Assembly: GCA_947172415.1 (NCBI GenBank) | Contig: OX359189.1 | Location: forward strand, 10,244,501 to 10,308,500 | Reading direction: 5' to 3' | DNA: 64,000 nucleotides | DNA from: Chondrosia reniformis | Lineage: Eukaryota > Porifera > Demospongiae > Chondrillida > Chondrillidae | Shown here: positions 9,314 to 23,382 of the stretch, one piece after another | Numbering within the stretch: position 1 is the first letter of the stretch | Layout of the letters: every line of letters begins with the position of its first letter | The notes under the pieces: model-generated | The model's database searches: none | What the model was told of the DNA's origin: nothing | Seen by the model: the letters and a program-made list of their open reading frames with translations, nothing else | Position numbers and translations under genes: made by a program

Positions 9314-10016
9314 GTATTTAAACCTCGTACTCCTCCTGAAACCATTGACCTGGTCAACTGCCTTCTAGAGTACACTCCTGGTAACAGGACCCCGCCCCTT
9401 GATGCCTGTGCACACGCCTTCTTTGACGAGCTGAGAGATCCAGCAACTCGACTTCCAAATGGCAAGGAGCTACCGCAGCTCTTCAACTTCACTGCACAAG
9501 GTCTGTCATACATCTTCTATACATACAGCATGCTAATGTGAAGTGCTCATTAGTAGCATTAGTATGTACACTTTTGTGAACTGATGGCTTTAAAAGGATT
9601 CCATCTTTGTAAACAACGTTAACCTTTTTCACATACAGGGTTTCTCTTAAGGGGCGGGGTATTTCCCTACTTCTATAGTTGCCAAGTTAAATATATAACA
9701 GAGAAATGTATTGAACTTTACTTTTTCCCTCGAAATTTTGTTATACTGTATTAGCCCCCTATGATATGTACGTATATTATATGAGCACTTCTGCTACACT
9801 TTTCACTTTCTGTGCAACTATACTGTATTTTTCTATTTGTTGTCTCCTAAACTGTAGAAATGGCAATTAAACCATCTCTGATGAATGCACTTTATCCGAG
9901 CCATGCTCAGAAGTCACACGGCATGGCCAGTTTACCCAGTGGGAGTGGCGAACCATCCGGTTCACAGTCCTCTGTCAATCAGAGTGACGGGAAGCCAACT
10001 AACTGAATATACTATC
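9314..10016 (+). pseudogene. GSK3 kinase, last two coding exons only
   Basis: Exon 9314-9500 encodes [20 protein letters not shown] through [11 protein letters not shown] and [16 protein letters not shown], the C-lobe end of glycogen synthase kinase 3, including the conserved FFDELRDP block. It splices in phase 1 to exon 9858-10016, which gives a 52-residue Ser-rich tail ending KPTN and stop. Both junctions are canonical and the frame is intact. The catalytic exons are missing: upstream lies only Asteroid scrap and intergenic DNA. It is most simply a 3' fragment left by a segmental duplication, though an upstream exon beyond an unusually long intron cannot be excluded. Confidence 0.8.
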
Positions 10017-10265
10017 AAAGAATATATAATGTTCTCACACACCCAGACCTCTCCGGACATATTCCCTTACACATTGTATCATTTGTTTTGTTTTTATTGT
10101 TGCTAGGTATTTTCGCATGTATAACCTGTCAATATGTAATAATATTCAACCAAACATTAATATTTTGGTATCGTAGAAGCTCGTTGCATCCAAGAATTGA
10201 AATATTACCATAAGCAATTGTACAAATCATTAAACTGAAATTCAACACATGTTCTCAAAAAGTTC

Positions 10266-12446
10266 TCAAAGTACTACTACTCTACTGTTATTACTATCTG
10301 CTATGTAAATGAGTCCATCACTATCAACTGCTACACCAAAAGGAACATTCAATCCAATATCAGTCACTTCATGGACACACTGTCCATCTTGTGTGAAGAT
10401 GCTGAGCTTATTAGCACTCCATGAAGCGACCACTATATGTCCATCACTTGTGACTGCTATACCTCGTGGACCTTTCACAATGCCATTACCAAACTGCCTA
10501 ATAAACTGACCATTCTGTTGAAACACTTGAATGCGATGATTATGTACATCTGTGACATGCACCAAATCATCAGGTGTTATGAGAATGTAATGAGGGCAAA
10601 TAAACTCTCCTTCAGCTTTACCCAAGTGACCAAACCTGTACAGGAATGTACCTTCTTCTGTAAACACTGAAACACAATTACCTCCAAACTCTACCACAAA
10701 TATATGTCCCTCCTTGTTAACTGCTACACCACATGGATTACTAAGTTGACCTTGATCTTTACCTTTTCCTCCAAACTGCCTTACAAATTCACCAGCTGCT
10801 GTGTAGATACTGATGTAGCCATTATTAATGTCACTAACTATTACATTCCCTGTTCTACTTAGTGCTATTCCATGCAACCAATCACCACTCTTGACTTTGA
10901 AGCTTCTTATAACTTGACCTTGTCTGTTTAGGATAGTCACTTGTCCTTTGTTATCTGAACAGTATAGCAAACCATCTGGACCTACTGCAACACCCATATA
11001 CTGAGAACCTGATGGATGCTTGAACTCCTGCTTGACTGCAGTAATTACGCTACCACCAACTACCTTCACCTCTACGGGACTGCCTGCTACATCATGTCCT
11101 CCAACAGTCACACTCAGATGGCACTTCTCTGAAGGAATACTTGCAAACTGCACCTCATATGTGCCATCTCTCATGTCTGCTACTTTACCAAATACAGGAA
11201 CACCTGCTGTCACAGGACGAAGGACAGCCAACACTTTCTCTCCTCCTCTGCACTCATTGCCTCTCTCGTCTCTTGTCATCGCCTTCAAGTGAAGAGGTTT
11301 CTTGGCAAAGCTTCTGCAGGTAATGACATTATCCTTCACTTTCACTCCTTCCATAGTGCAGTTTGGTGGATGGGGACTGTGATGGATGCTTCCAAGTGAT
11401 GAGATGTACTTTTCCACTTCTTCTCGATCACAGCTCTTTAAACCAACAGAAGGTTGGATGGAGGCTCTTGGCATTGAGATACTGCTGCTGAGAGATGACA
11501 TGCGACTGACAATCTTCTTTGTCACTGATAACTGCTCTTCTCTTGTTCCATTCAAACTCATCTCTTCTGACAGGCAATGGAATGCATCAAGCTTCTTCAG
11601 ACTGACCTTCAATTCTCTCTCGCGTCTCTCAAGTTCTCTTCTTCCCTTGTCTTCTGCTTCCCTCACTTTAGCAGCAAGACCATCACAGCGGGCTGTCACC
11701 ATGGCAAACAGATGCTCCTTCATTCCAGCAATCTCTCCTAACGTATTCTCAGACTGCTGTTGGAGACTAGCCTTGCTGTCCTGCACTTCTTGGAGAGCAG
11801 ATCTGATTGCCTTCCTTTGAGTCCTCACGGATGAAAGGCACTGCGTCAGAGTGGTCTTGTTCGACTTTCCCAGCTCATCGTCAATGTACGACACTTCGTG
11901 AGAATGGTGAGGCTGGATCGATCGACAAATGTGACAAATCATTTCTTCACAAGTGTGACAGTAAAGTTCGCAATTCTTACTGTGTTTCAAGCATTTGAAC
12001 AAATTCTCTTTCTTACTGCCTTGCTCAAACACTTGCTGCAACGGCTTTATTTCGTGTTTCTTAAACAGCTTGCGAGATTTATGAAGATCGACGCATTCCT
12101 GGCATATGAAAGCGTCGCAATCCGAACAGAAACTTACGGCCGATCTCTCTTCTTCGTGTTCCTCCTGACAGATGACGCCTTCCTTCCGATACTGGTTGCT
12201 CAAAGCTTTCCTCAGAGCGAACGGATGGTCAGAAAGATCTTTAAGAGACAAGGAGAACACTTCCTCGCAAATCTGACAGGAGACGCTGCGATGGAGAATC
12301 TTCTCTCGACATTCTACCTTCTCGCACAAAGCTAACGAGTGGAGACACGGTAGACATTTCAATTCTTTTACTTTCTCTCCGCAACCGACACAAGAGAGAC
12401 TAAGCTCACTGGACTGAAGGGGTGGGACCGCTTGAAGCTCCGCCAT
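10266..12446 (-). CDS. TRIM-NHL E3 ubiquitin ligase (RING, two B-boxes, coiled coil, filamin, NHL)
   Basis: Intronless ORF of 726 aa. In order: RING-like Cys cluster at residues 19-61 with a long, atypical spacing; B-box 1 about 90-135; B-box 2 about 150-185 (KCLKHSKNCELYCHTCEEMI ...); a Glu/Lys/Arg-rich coiled coil about 195-300; a filamin-type Ig repeat about 360-455 ending VAGSPVEVKVVGG; then six NHL-type blades to the C-terminus (repeated G-V-A-V ... G-x-I-x-V-A-D pattern). This is the TRIM2/TRIM3/TRIM71 architecture, in which RING supplies ubiquitin ligase activity and the NHL propeller binds RNA or protein targets. Exact orthology cannot be set by eye. The start codon lies within sequence duplicated at 411 and near 2860. 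Confidence 0.9.
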   Translation of the reverse strand: MAELQAVPPLQSSELSLSCVGCGEKVKELKCLPCLHSLALCEKVECREKILHRSVSCQICEEVFSLSLKDLSDHPFALRKALSNQYRKEGVICQEEHEEERSAVSFCSDCDAFICQECVDLHKSRKLFKKHEIKPLQQVFEQGSKKENLFKCLKHSKNCELYCHTCEEMICHICRSIQPHHSHEVSYIDDELGKSNKTTLTQCLSSVRTQRKAIRSALQEVQDSKASLQQQSENTLGEIAGMKEHLFAMVTARCDGLAAKVREAEDKGRRELERRERELKVSLKKLDAFHCLSEEMSLNGTREEQLSVTKKIVSRMSSLSSSISMPRASIQPSVGLKSCDREEVEKYISSLGSIHHSPHPPNCTMEGVKVKDNVITCRSFAKKPLHLKAMTRDERGNECRGGEKVLAVLRPVTAGVPVFGKVADMRDGTYEVQFASIPSEKCHLSVTVGGHDVAGSPVEVKVVGGSVITAVKQEFKHPSGSQYMGVAVGPDGLLYCSDNKGQVTILNRQGQVIRSFKVKSGDWLHGIALSRTGNVIVSDINNGYISIYTAAGEFVRQFGGKGKDQGQLSNPCGVAVNKEGHIFVVEFGGNCVSVFTEEGTFLYRFGHLGKAEGEFICPHYILITPDDLVHVTDVHNHRIQVFQQNGQFIRQFGNGIVKGPRGIAVTSDGHIVVASWSANKLSIFTQDGQCVHEVTDIGLNVPFGVAVDSDGLIYIADSNNSRVVVL

Positions 12447-12617
12447 TTGCAGACCTCAACTACGTATATTTCGTAATTGTAAACGGTTTATGGTTATGTA
12501 GATATATATAGGGTTAGGGTTATAAAAGTTGAAAATAGCTGAAGAGAAGTAGGAAATAGTATAAATCAAGTTTGCCATACATTTCTAAAATAATACAAAA
12601 GTGATTTAAGCTGAAAG

Positions 12618-15600
12618 TTACACATTGTGAACGAGATGGTCTCTCGACCCATCTAGACTGCTCCCCATTGACAAGTCCTCCAGTGTCTCTCTGGAGCCAC
12701 GTCCTCGCTGGCTCATCTTCTCCTGTCGCTGTCTTGCTTTGCGAGCTCTGATAGTATTCATCTCCTCATACGTGTTGTCCCCAGGGTCGTACTCCAGTCT
12801 AGTTGGGGGGTGTGGCACCGGGGGCGTAGGCTCTGAAGTCTGAACATCTATTACAACTTCACCTTCTGGATGGGTAACTATGGCAACAGGGAATAGATTA
12901 AATATGGCCGCTCTACAACTTACTCCATCTTACCTGCTGGCTGTACGGTACTGTAAGTTGGGTCATCAAAGATTGGCTCTTCAGTGGTAGCTACTCCGCC
13001 CCTTTCCACAAGGGGGCGTGTGTCATGGTCAACTACAAAGTCGGGATCATTACCTTCGTCATAAAAGTACTCACTTGAATCATCACTGCTGTCCAAGTGA
13101 TTAAAGTCACCAAAATCTGTTTCATCATTCTCCTGTTGAGCCACAAACACAAAGTTGTCATCCAGAGCGTCTCTAAACTCAAACCTTCTCGGTTCCACCT
13201 CCTCCAGAGGCATCATTGTAGTCTCGTGAAGCTCAGTGACACTGGGAGACAAAGGGAGGACAATTAGGCGTACCCTACGTACACATCTGTGGACGTGTGG
13301 ATCACTCACTTTGGTTGCAGTCCATGTACTGTAGACATGAAGTACACATAAGATGAGAGGAAGGAGAAGTGAGACTACATGTTACTCATCTCATTACACA
13401 CACCAACTCACGTCTGTACTTGAGAGTAGTGTCCTTGTCCTGATTGCGGTAGCACTTGCGACATATCACAATCAGTACAGAGAGGAACAAGATTGTTACA
13501 ATGATCGCTATGGCGATTACTGACACCACAATAATGATGAGATTAGAACCTGCAGCTGAGGTGGGCGTGGTTGGCTCAACTGTGGGCGTGGCCAGGAATG
13601 AACTGTTCACTATCATACCACTTTGAGATGACATTATCATAACAGATGATTCCGTGTCAGATAGTGAGGAAAACCCTGTCATTAGTATATCTGTGGAAGT
13701 TGGCATCATAGATGATGATGTTGCCACAGCAACCAATTGTAGAGTTACGGCATCTGAGTAGGGTCCAGTATGTTGTTGAGTGCGAGCTCTAACTTCTACA
13801 GAATACATTCCTCCTTCTAGCAGATCTGTTATGACTATACTCAGACCAGAAGATGCTGACTGAGATACAGTACGACTGGAACTGGTCAGCAGTGAAGTGT
13901 ATCTGATGTTGTACCGAGTGATCACTCCATTAGGTGGGTCAGGTGACTCCCATGTGACCTCCATGGAGGTAGCTGACAGGATGACCACTCTAACATTGCG
14001 AGGTCTTGTAGGAGCTATATGCAGTACAGAGAGGAGTGTACAACAGATCTGACACAAGATGACATGTCATTATAGACTGTACCTCCTGAAGGTGTTGTTA
14101 AGTGAATTGGCTCAGTCCTTGGCCCCGCCCCCTCACTGTTGTAGAGAGCCACTTGAAAGGAATAAGTTGTAAAGAAAGCTAAACCAGGAATAAAGAAGTT
14201 GGTCTCAGACTTGGCGACGTCATAGACCCCAGCGGCACCAGGTGGGGCAGGTTGGATAAAGACTCGGTAACCATCGAAATCATCGCCAGACACTTCTACA
14301 GGAGCCTGCGTAAACATCACAACACATGTAAACATGACAACATATGTAAACATCACAACACACGTAAACATCACAACACATGTAAACATGACAACATATG
14401 TAAACATCACAACACACGTAAACATCACAACACACGTAAACATCACAACACATGTAAACATGCAGGTTACAACATATAAATATATAAGTAATACACACAC
14501 AAGACATAGGCTGTCATCGCTTGGTAGACGTCCAAGAGAGATTAGAATATATAACGAATATATAACAAATCAGTTATACTGTACAAAGCTAACATTTCTG
14601 TGCAAATGCCACATTTCATGAGGTTATGTTATAAAGTGTGACTTACGTTCCAACTGATGAATGCACTGGTACTGCTTCCCAGCGACCCCACTACATTGGT
14701 GGGCACAGCCATTGGTACTCCTCTGCCGGGAGTGGGCGTGACCAGACTTGACACTCCTACTGAGGAAGATTGTATATTTGATGATAACGGTGGTGTCTGG
14801 GATGTTGGTCTGGAGTCCAGAGAAGAGGAAGTCCCTGTCATTACTGATGAACTGCTGACACTCAGAGAAGAGGATGTCCCTGTCATTACTGATGAACTGC
14901 TGACACTCAGAGAAGAGGATGTCCCTGTCATTACTGATGAACTGCTGACACTCAGAGAAGAGGATGTCCCTGTTATTATTGAAGAGCTTCCGACACTCAG
15001 AGAAGAGGATGTCCCGGTTATTATTGAAGAGCTGCTGATAATCACTGAAGAGGACGTGGGTATAGTTAGTGAACTGCTACTCCTATCAGTGGACGAAGAC
15101 ACAAAAGAGGATATCCCTGTAGCAGATGAGGAGGAGGGTCCAGCAGCAGAGCTCACTACTACACCTGTAGTAGTAAAAAGAATTTTCTTCACTGAAGTCA
15201 TGTGATGTCACATGACTTACCATTCTGAAACAAGATGGTGGCCCCTTCCCCAAACAGGATTGCATCGTTGGTCCCTCTAGTGCTGGCCTGAACTGTAAAG
15301 TTGTACACTTTCCCACTCACCAAACTGGTCACTGTGAACACTCTAGTGAGCAGCAGGGAGGTGGTGGATGGTGCATTAAGGGTGCCATAGAGGACTCGGT
15401 ACAAGAGCAGTTCTCCGTTCAGAGGATCTGGAGTGTCCCATCGCAAGGTGGCGGAGGAGGAGTCTGAGTGAGTGATGCGAAGGTTGCGAGGCCTCGAAGG
15501 AGCTGCAGCAACAAGTAACAACAATAACAAGTAACAACATTATGACAGTAACAACAGTATGAACAGTATGAACAATACATATTGGCTTTGTATCCCATGT

Positions 15601-18600
15601 TCATAGAAATTATCATCTAATTATATTCATAGTCCTCCATTATCCGAGTACATAGAGTGGTGGTACCTTCGGAGAGTGTTGTGACTGATAAAGTGGAAGT
15701 TGGCAGAGATTGGCCCACCACATTCTCAGAGAAGATTCGTAGCTCATATTCCATATAAGGAAGAAGGCCTCCTAGAGTATGTGCTGTCGAGGTAGTGGAT
15801 ACCACATTGTAGACAGCTGATGATGACAGCTTGTATTCAATGACATAGCCAGTGACAGGTGACCCTCCATTGTTGCTAGGGGCAACCCAGCTGACAACCA
15901 GAGACCTCGAGGTCACACTATCAAGTGAAACAGAAGTTGGAACTTCCGGAGGATCTACAGAGAAAGAATAGCACATCTTTGAGTGTCTCTTTGTAACAAC
16001 CATAGCATAGTACACGTATATCAGACTTACACAAAATATTGAGTATTGCCATGGCAACCACTCTCCCCAGCTCATTCTCAGCCACACATGTGTACACTCC
16101 GGCTGTGTCTCGAGTTGCTCTAACTATTAACAGGTATTCTGCAACTTGCCCTACTAAGACATTTCCCTCATGTTGCCAAGCAACCAGAGGGCGTGGTCTC
16201 CCTTCAGCTATGCATGTAAAGTTCACAGAAGAGTTTACATGCACAATCTGATTTGATGGAGGTACCACGATGGCAGGGAATACTTGAGCAGAGGAAGAGA
16301 GAGGGAGAGGAGAGGGAGGGAGAGGGAGGGAGAGGGAGGGAGAGGGAGGGAGAGGAGAGGGAGGGAGAGGGAGAGGGAGAGGGAGAGGGAGAGGGAGAGG
16401 GAGAGGGAGGGAGAGGGAGGGAGAGGGAGGGAGTGGGAGAGGAAGAGGGAGAGGGAGAGAGATGGAGAGGGAGGGAGAGATCACACATATCATATAAAGA
16501 TATCAGAAGATGCATACTTTTGACAACAAGTTGAATTTCCTTTGAATCACTTCCGTATTCATTAGTGGCCATACAAGTATACACTCCCTCATCAGCCAAG
16601 GTTACCATGGAGATGGTGAGGGTCTCTTCAGTCTGACCAGCTACCAGTGCCTGATCCTTGTACCAAGAGACAGTGGGAAGAGGGTTGCCATTGGCAACAC
16701 ACTGAAGATCCACCGAGTCACCTACTACTGTAGTGAGGAATGGGGTTGCTATGGAAACAGTTGCTGGTATGTATACAATCACATCAACTGTATTAGTTGC
16801 CATGCCAACCACATTTGTGGCCACACATGTGTAGACCCCCTGGTCCTGTAAAGTCAAAGGGAAAATGATGAGGTCGTTGCTAGGGGAAACGGCAAATCTG
16901 GAAGAGTTGACAATCCTTTGGCCACTGGGATTGGTCCATGTTACCACAGGGGGCGGGGCTCCACTAACTGAACATCGGATGGATGATGTTGAATTAGCTA
17001 CCACAGTTGCAGAGTCAGCAGTTTGTACAGACGGAGGTACTACAAGGGAAGACCAAAATCATGTGACCTAGTGATGCCATGTGACCTAGTGATGTCATGT
17101 GACCTAGTGATGTCATGTGACCATTAGCTGTCATGGAGACTGACCTTGAACTGTTAAAACAATTGTTCCATTTGCACTACCAATTTGATTAGAGGCTAAA
17201 CACATGTATATACCCTCATCTGAGGGGGATGTCCCTGTAATTAGTAGAGATCCATTTCCAAATATGACAATCCTATCAGAATTGATAATGGGTGAATTCC
17301 CTTTATACCATGTGACCTCAGGAGGCGGAGTCCCAGATACTACACATGTCAGCACCGTTGTCATGGTAGCAACCACAGTCACTTGATCCTGCACCTCCTC
17401 CACTGATGGCAAAACTGCAAACAATTGACAAAAGATACTTGATTTGAGATACATACAGTGATATAGGTCTGGCTGGAAAATGATCAATTATTTAATTGCA
17501 AATATAATGATTATGAAAAAATGATCAATATACGTATATTACCTACTTACCATATACATTTATTGTAACCATGGCAACATCCTCCCCCAAGGTGTTCCTG
17601 GCCTCACAAGTGTATGAACCAGCCTTGCTTAAAGTGACTCTCGAGAAGAACAGAGATCCATTTGCGGAAGAGTGCACCTCTGCAGAGGGGTCAGATGACA
17701 CTGGGGAATCCCCTGGATCGTACCAGGTTATGATCGGAGCTGGATCAGCTACTACAGTGCAGGATAGGCTACCTGGTTGCCCGGCAACCAGAATTACATC
17801 CCCTTGGAATGGAGTAATTCTAGCAGGTACTGTACAAAAGAGAAAGTGAATTGGTTATGAGGAGTAAGTTCAGTTGTGACTGTGTGATATACCTTTCAAA
17901 AAGTATGAGGTTGTGAGTACATACCTTTCACATCAAGAGTGTGCAGCAGTGTGTCATTGCCAGCTGAACTACTTGCAGTACAGACATAGTTCCCCTCGTC
18001 AGACAGGGTGACGCTTGTTATAGTGAGACTGCCATTCTCAAGTACTGTCACACGACTAGATTGACACAGAAAGACCAGATATAGTAATTATTGAATATGT
18101 TTTCAATTATAAGCCTTTCAAATGTTGCAGTTCTACACAGAACAGATATGGGGTACACAGAAGATACTGACACAACCTCTGTCTGCCAATCAACTGATTG
18201 ATTTGCAAAGGTCAGAGGTCAATCTAAGGCTTTCCTACTCACACTTCTCATGTGAACTTACTGATCTTCTAGAGACACATTGGCACTGTTGTTACTCCAC
18301 TGGAGAGTGGGCGGAGGGTTGCCCGTAGCAACACATGGAAATAGTACACTACCACCTTCCACAATTTGAGGGGAGATCCCTTGGGTAATTATAGTGGGAG
18401 GAACTGTGGATAATATAAAGATATATAAATCCAATACATCCAAAGTTTAATGGTGCAACTGACCATGAACTGTCAGCTTGATTTGAGCAGTCACACTCCT
18501 GATACTGTTGGTTGCTTGGCAACGATAGAATCCATCATCTGATGCCATTGCTGAGGTAAATGTCACAGTCTGGTTGCCATTGGATACCACAATTCTATCA

Positions 18601-21600
18601 GAAAAGATTAATTCTTCATCCTCAAACTTCCACACAACTTGAGGAGTGGGATCTCCTCCTACTAGACAACTGATACTGGTAGTATGACCCTCAATTACTA
18701 TTGTGGGCGTGGTCACAGAAATAATGGTGGCTGGGACTACATACATATGTTAGACATGAATGGAAGCAGTGTACAGTGTCACATGACTGTCATGTGACTG
18801 TCACATGAGACATACCTTTGACATCCAGTGTTACAAATGCTGTCTCTGAACCAAGCAGATTAGAAAGGGTACATGAGTAAGTCCCTTCAATTACCTCAGT
18901 AACTGATGTCAACAGTAGACTGCCATTGACAGCAATGTCAAATTGTGTTACTTCCTGTTGACCTTTGAACCATGTGTACATGGTGGCGGGGTTTCCAAAT
19001 ATAAAGCAAGGAAGACTAACATCACTTCCTTCTACAGCAGTTACCATGGTAACAAGAGTTTGAACTTCAGGTGGATCTATACAATATACAGGAAATGACT
19101 AATACCTTATCAGTTATTAACTTATCGTATTTCAGTTCAGTGCTCACATTGCACATCCAGGTATCCCATAGCAACAGCCTCTCCAGCAGTGCTGGTGGCT
19201 ATGCAAGAGTATGCTCCAGTGTCTGATGGCTCCAAATGATGCACACTCAGTTGAGATGAAAGAACTGTGTACTTGGTACTGGTTGCTATAGCAACACCAG
19301 ATGGATCTTCCCAGAGTATCTGGGGGGCAGGATCACCAGTAGCAATACAGGAGAAGGAAGCAGCCGACCCCACAGCTGCACTGACATTCACTGGAGTTGT
19401 TGTGAAGGTAGGAGGGGCTGTGGGAGGGGCAGGGAGGGGTAGGGAGGGGTAGGGAGGGGCAGGGAGGGGCAGGGAGGGGCAGGGAGGGGTAGGGAGGGGT
19501 AGGGAAGGGAAGGGAGGGGCAGGGAAGGGAAAGGTTATAAAAGATATTCCAGTAAGGTAGTTTAAACTTACTTAACACGGTCAGTTCAGCAGGTTGAGTA
19601 GTTCTGGACTGCAGTGTGAGAGGGTTGGTGGCTGTACAGTAGTAGGGGCCGGCATCCTCCAGTGCAAGGGGAGAGATGAGGAGACTGAAGTTGGCGGCTG
19701 TGATGAATCTTGGAGGATGCAGTTGAAAGAAGTTCTTTGTCCAAGAGACATTAGCAGGTGGAACACTCTCGGGAGGCGTGCACCAGAGAAGGACACTTGA
19801 ACCAACCACGCCCACAGTGTCGGATGGACTGATTACAAATATACTGCCTATACCTATATGGGAGAGAGGGAGAGGGGAAGTGAGAGGGAGTGAGAGGGGG
19901 AGAGGGAGGGAGAGGGGGAGGGGGAGGGGGAGGGGAGGGAGAGGGGGGAAGTGAGAGGGAGTGAGAGGGGAGGGAGAAGAGGAGTGCTGTATACACATTG
20001 CTCACTAGCAAGCTGCACGGTGGCAGTATAACTCTCGGTTGTTCCTACAGAGTTACTCAAATGACATTTGTAATTTCCTAAATCTTCCATCACCAAATTG
20101 TGGATCTGTAGAACTGATGATCTATCAAGGGTTGCTATGGTAATATGAGATGATTCTAAAAGGGGATTTCCCTCCAAACTCCATGCTACAGTTGGTTCTG
20201 GTTGACCAGTAAAGTTGCAAGTCAGTGAAATGCTGACACCCAATGATGAGAGGGTAAGGTTTGAAGGATGCGCAGTCACTCTGGGGACCACTGGAACAGC
20301 TGCGGGGAGGAACATGAATATTAGGAATAGCTAGGTCATGTGACTTGTTAACCAGGTCATGTGACTTGTTAGCTAGGTCATGTGATTGTTAGCTAGGTCA
20401 TGTGACTTGTTAGCTAGGTCATGTGACTTGTTAGCTGGGTCATGTGACTTGTTAGCTGGGTCATGTGACTTGTTAGCTAGGTCATGTGACTTGTTAGCTG
20501 GGTCATGTGACTTGTACCTCTAACTGTAAGCAATGCTATAATGCTTTCTGCAAAGCTGTCCTTGATCACTCTGTTTCTTGCTTGACAGGTGTAACTCCCT
20601 TCATCTGCTAAGGTTACAGAAGTGATGTACAATGTACTGGAGGATCGCACTTCACCGGTGACGCTGCTGTGAATGGATATGTGTGAATGAATTTCTGATG
20701 TGATCTGTACTCCCTCAAAGGTCCAGGAGATACTGGCTGCTGGGAGACTGTTGTCATGGTAACAGAAAAGGGCTACACTTTGACCTTCAGTAACTGATTG
20801 ACTGGTAGGTCCTCGTGAAATTGATGATGTGAAAACTGCACACAAAAGCATCAAACATTGTGACACTATATTTGGAACAGGAAGATGCACTTCTTACAAG
20901 CAAATCTCAGAGTCCCAGTTGCCTGATATGTGAGACTGCTACTGATCTCTGTGTAGATGCAGGTATACGTTCCAGCATCTGAGTGCACTGTAGACTTGAC
21001 CAACAATGTACCGTTGGCAAACATTTGTATGCGTGAGGAGGTTACCAGGAGAGTGCCATTCAGTAGCCACTGCTGGCTGACAGCTACTGATGTCTGGATA
21101 GTGCAGTTAAAGTACACATCAGCTCCAACTGCTACAATGGCATCTGTAGGCCTCTCAGTGACTAGGGGGAGGGGAGGGGAGGGAAGGGAAGGGAAGAGGA
21201 GGGGAGAGGAGGGGAGGGGAGGGAAGAGGAGTGGAGGGGAGAGGAGGGGAGGGGAGGGAAGAGGAGGGGAGGGGAGGAGAGGGGAGGGGAGGGAAGAGGA
21301 GAGGAGGGGAGGGGAGAGGAGGGAAGAGGAGGGAAGAGGAGGGGAGAGGAGGAGAGGGGAGGGGAGAGGAGGGGAGGGAGGGAAGGGAGGGGAGGGGAGA
21401 GGAGGGAGGGGAGGGGAGGGGAGAGGAGGGGAGGGAGGGAAGGGAGGGAGGAGAGGGGAGGGGAGAGGAGGGGAGAGGAGAGGAGGAGAGGGGAGGGGAG
21501 AGGAGGGAAGAGGAGGGAGGGAAGAGGAGTGGAGGGGAGAGGAGGGGAAAGAGTGGTAGGGGAGGGGAGGAGAGGGGAGGGGAGAGGAGGGAAGAGGAGT

Positions 21601-21742
21601 GGAGGGGATGAGTATTGTTGTTTGTTGTGGTGTGTGGAAGTGTTAATTAACACCATTTGTTTGAAGGCTTACTTGATTGCGAGAGTGCCAAAGTGATGAA
21701 TGTGCAGAGAAATATTAGCGATTCGTAGGAACGTCTCATCAT
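12618..21742 (-). CDS. Large IgSF/FN3 single-pass receptor (13 Ig, 4 FN3)
   Basis: 22 exons reconstructed from splice sites: 21673-21742 (signal peptide, MMRRSYESLIFLCTFITLAL), 20898-21161, 20518-20835, 20006-20299, 19572-19853, 19148-19417, 18816-19076, 18464-18736, 18262-18403, 17925-18055, 17551-17829, 17145-17414, 16518-17039, 16031-16282, 15667-15954, 15221-15502, 14647-15164, 14083-14305, 13412-14014, 13310-13328, 12934-13241, 12618-12847. The total is 6099 nt, 2032 aa, and every phase closes. The first 13 domains are Ig (Cys ... Trp ... DxGxYxC), mostly one per phase-1 exon; 18262-18055 is one Ig split in two and 16518-17039 holds two. FN3 domains follow; exon 14647-15164 adds a Ser/Thr-rich mucin-like stretch with 15-residue repeats. 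The transmembrane helix (SVIAIAIIVTILFLSVLIVI) is in exon 13412-14014, then an acidic tail. It is probably an adhesion or guidance-type receptor; no ortholog is claimed. Confidence 0.85.
14312..14466. repeat. Intron minisatellite, about 17-bp period
   Basis: Repeats of gtaaacatcacaacaca with variants (catgacaacatat). On the gene strand the array ends at the acceptor (gatgtttacgcag) of exon 14083-14305, and the acceptor-proximal bases gatgtttacg are part of the unit. Confidence 0.85.
14821..15040 (-). repeat. Coding 45-bp repeat in the mucin-like exon
   Basis: About five 45-bp units encode variants of SSSSVMTGTSSSLSV inside exon 14647-15164 of the receptor. The Ser/Thr density suggests an O-glycosylated stalk. 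Confidence 0.85.
16299..16480. repeat. GA-rich (gagagg/gaggga) minisatellite in intron
   Basis: On the gene (minus) strand this is a pure polypyrimidine array just upstream of the acceptor of exon 16031-16282. Confidence 0.9.
17066..17123. repeat. 18-bp intron repeat, 3 copies
   Basis: Three copies of gtgacctagtgatgtcat fill the intron between exons 17145-17414 and 16518-17039. Confidence 0.8.
19421..19530. repeat. 10-bp G-rich array (agggaggggc/t) in intron
   Basis: The complement is a polypyrimidine tract leading into the acceptor of exon 19148-19417. Confidence 0.9.
19860..19980. repeat. Purine-rich array in intron
   Basis: Imperfect gggaga/ggggga repeats. On the gene strand it is the polypyrimidine tract before the acceptor of exon 19572-19853. 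Confidence 0.85.
20329..20516. repeat. 21-bp minisatellite beginning at a splice donor
   Basis: Nine or so copies of gttagctaggtcatgtgactt. On the gene strand the donor gag|gtac of exon 20518-20835 is followed within 4 nt by the first unit. The array fills most of the intron. Confidence 0.9.
21164..21606. repeat. Long gagg(g)a array in intron 1 of the large receptor
   Basis: About 440 bp of ggggagagga/ggggaggaga variants. As polypyrimidine on the gene strand it sits directly against the acceptor (cccctag) of exon 20898-21161. The ORFs seen through it are repeat artefacts. Confidence 0.9.

Positions 21743-23382
<1,640 letters not shown>

Noticed and set aside
12505-12525. gggttagggtt word, also around 40886-40917 and 60646
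   Set aside because: Only two or three ttaggg-like units; too short to claim interstitial telomere.
21162-21656. Arg/Gly/Glu-rich and Leu/Pro/Ser-rich ORFs
   Set aside because: Both come from the gagg-type intron array on either strand.
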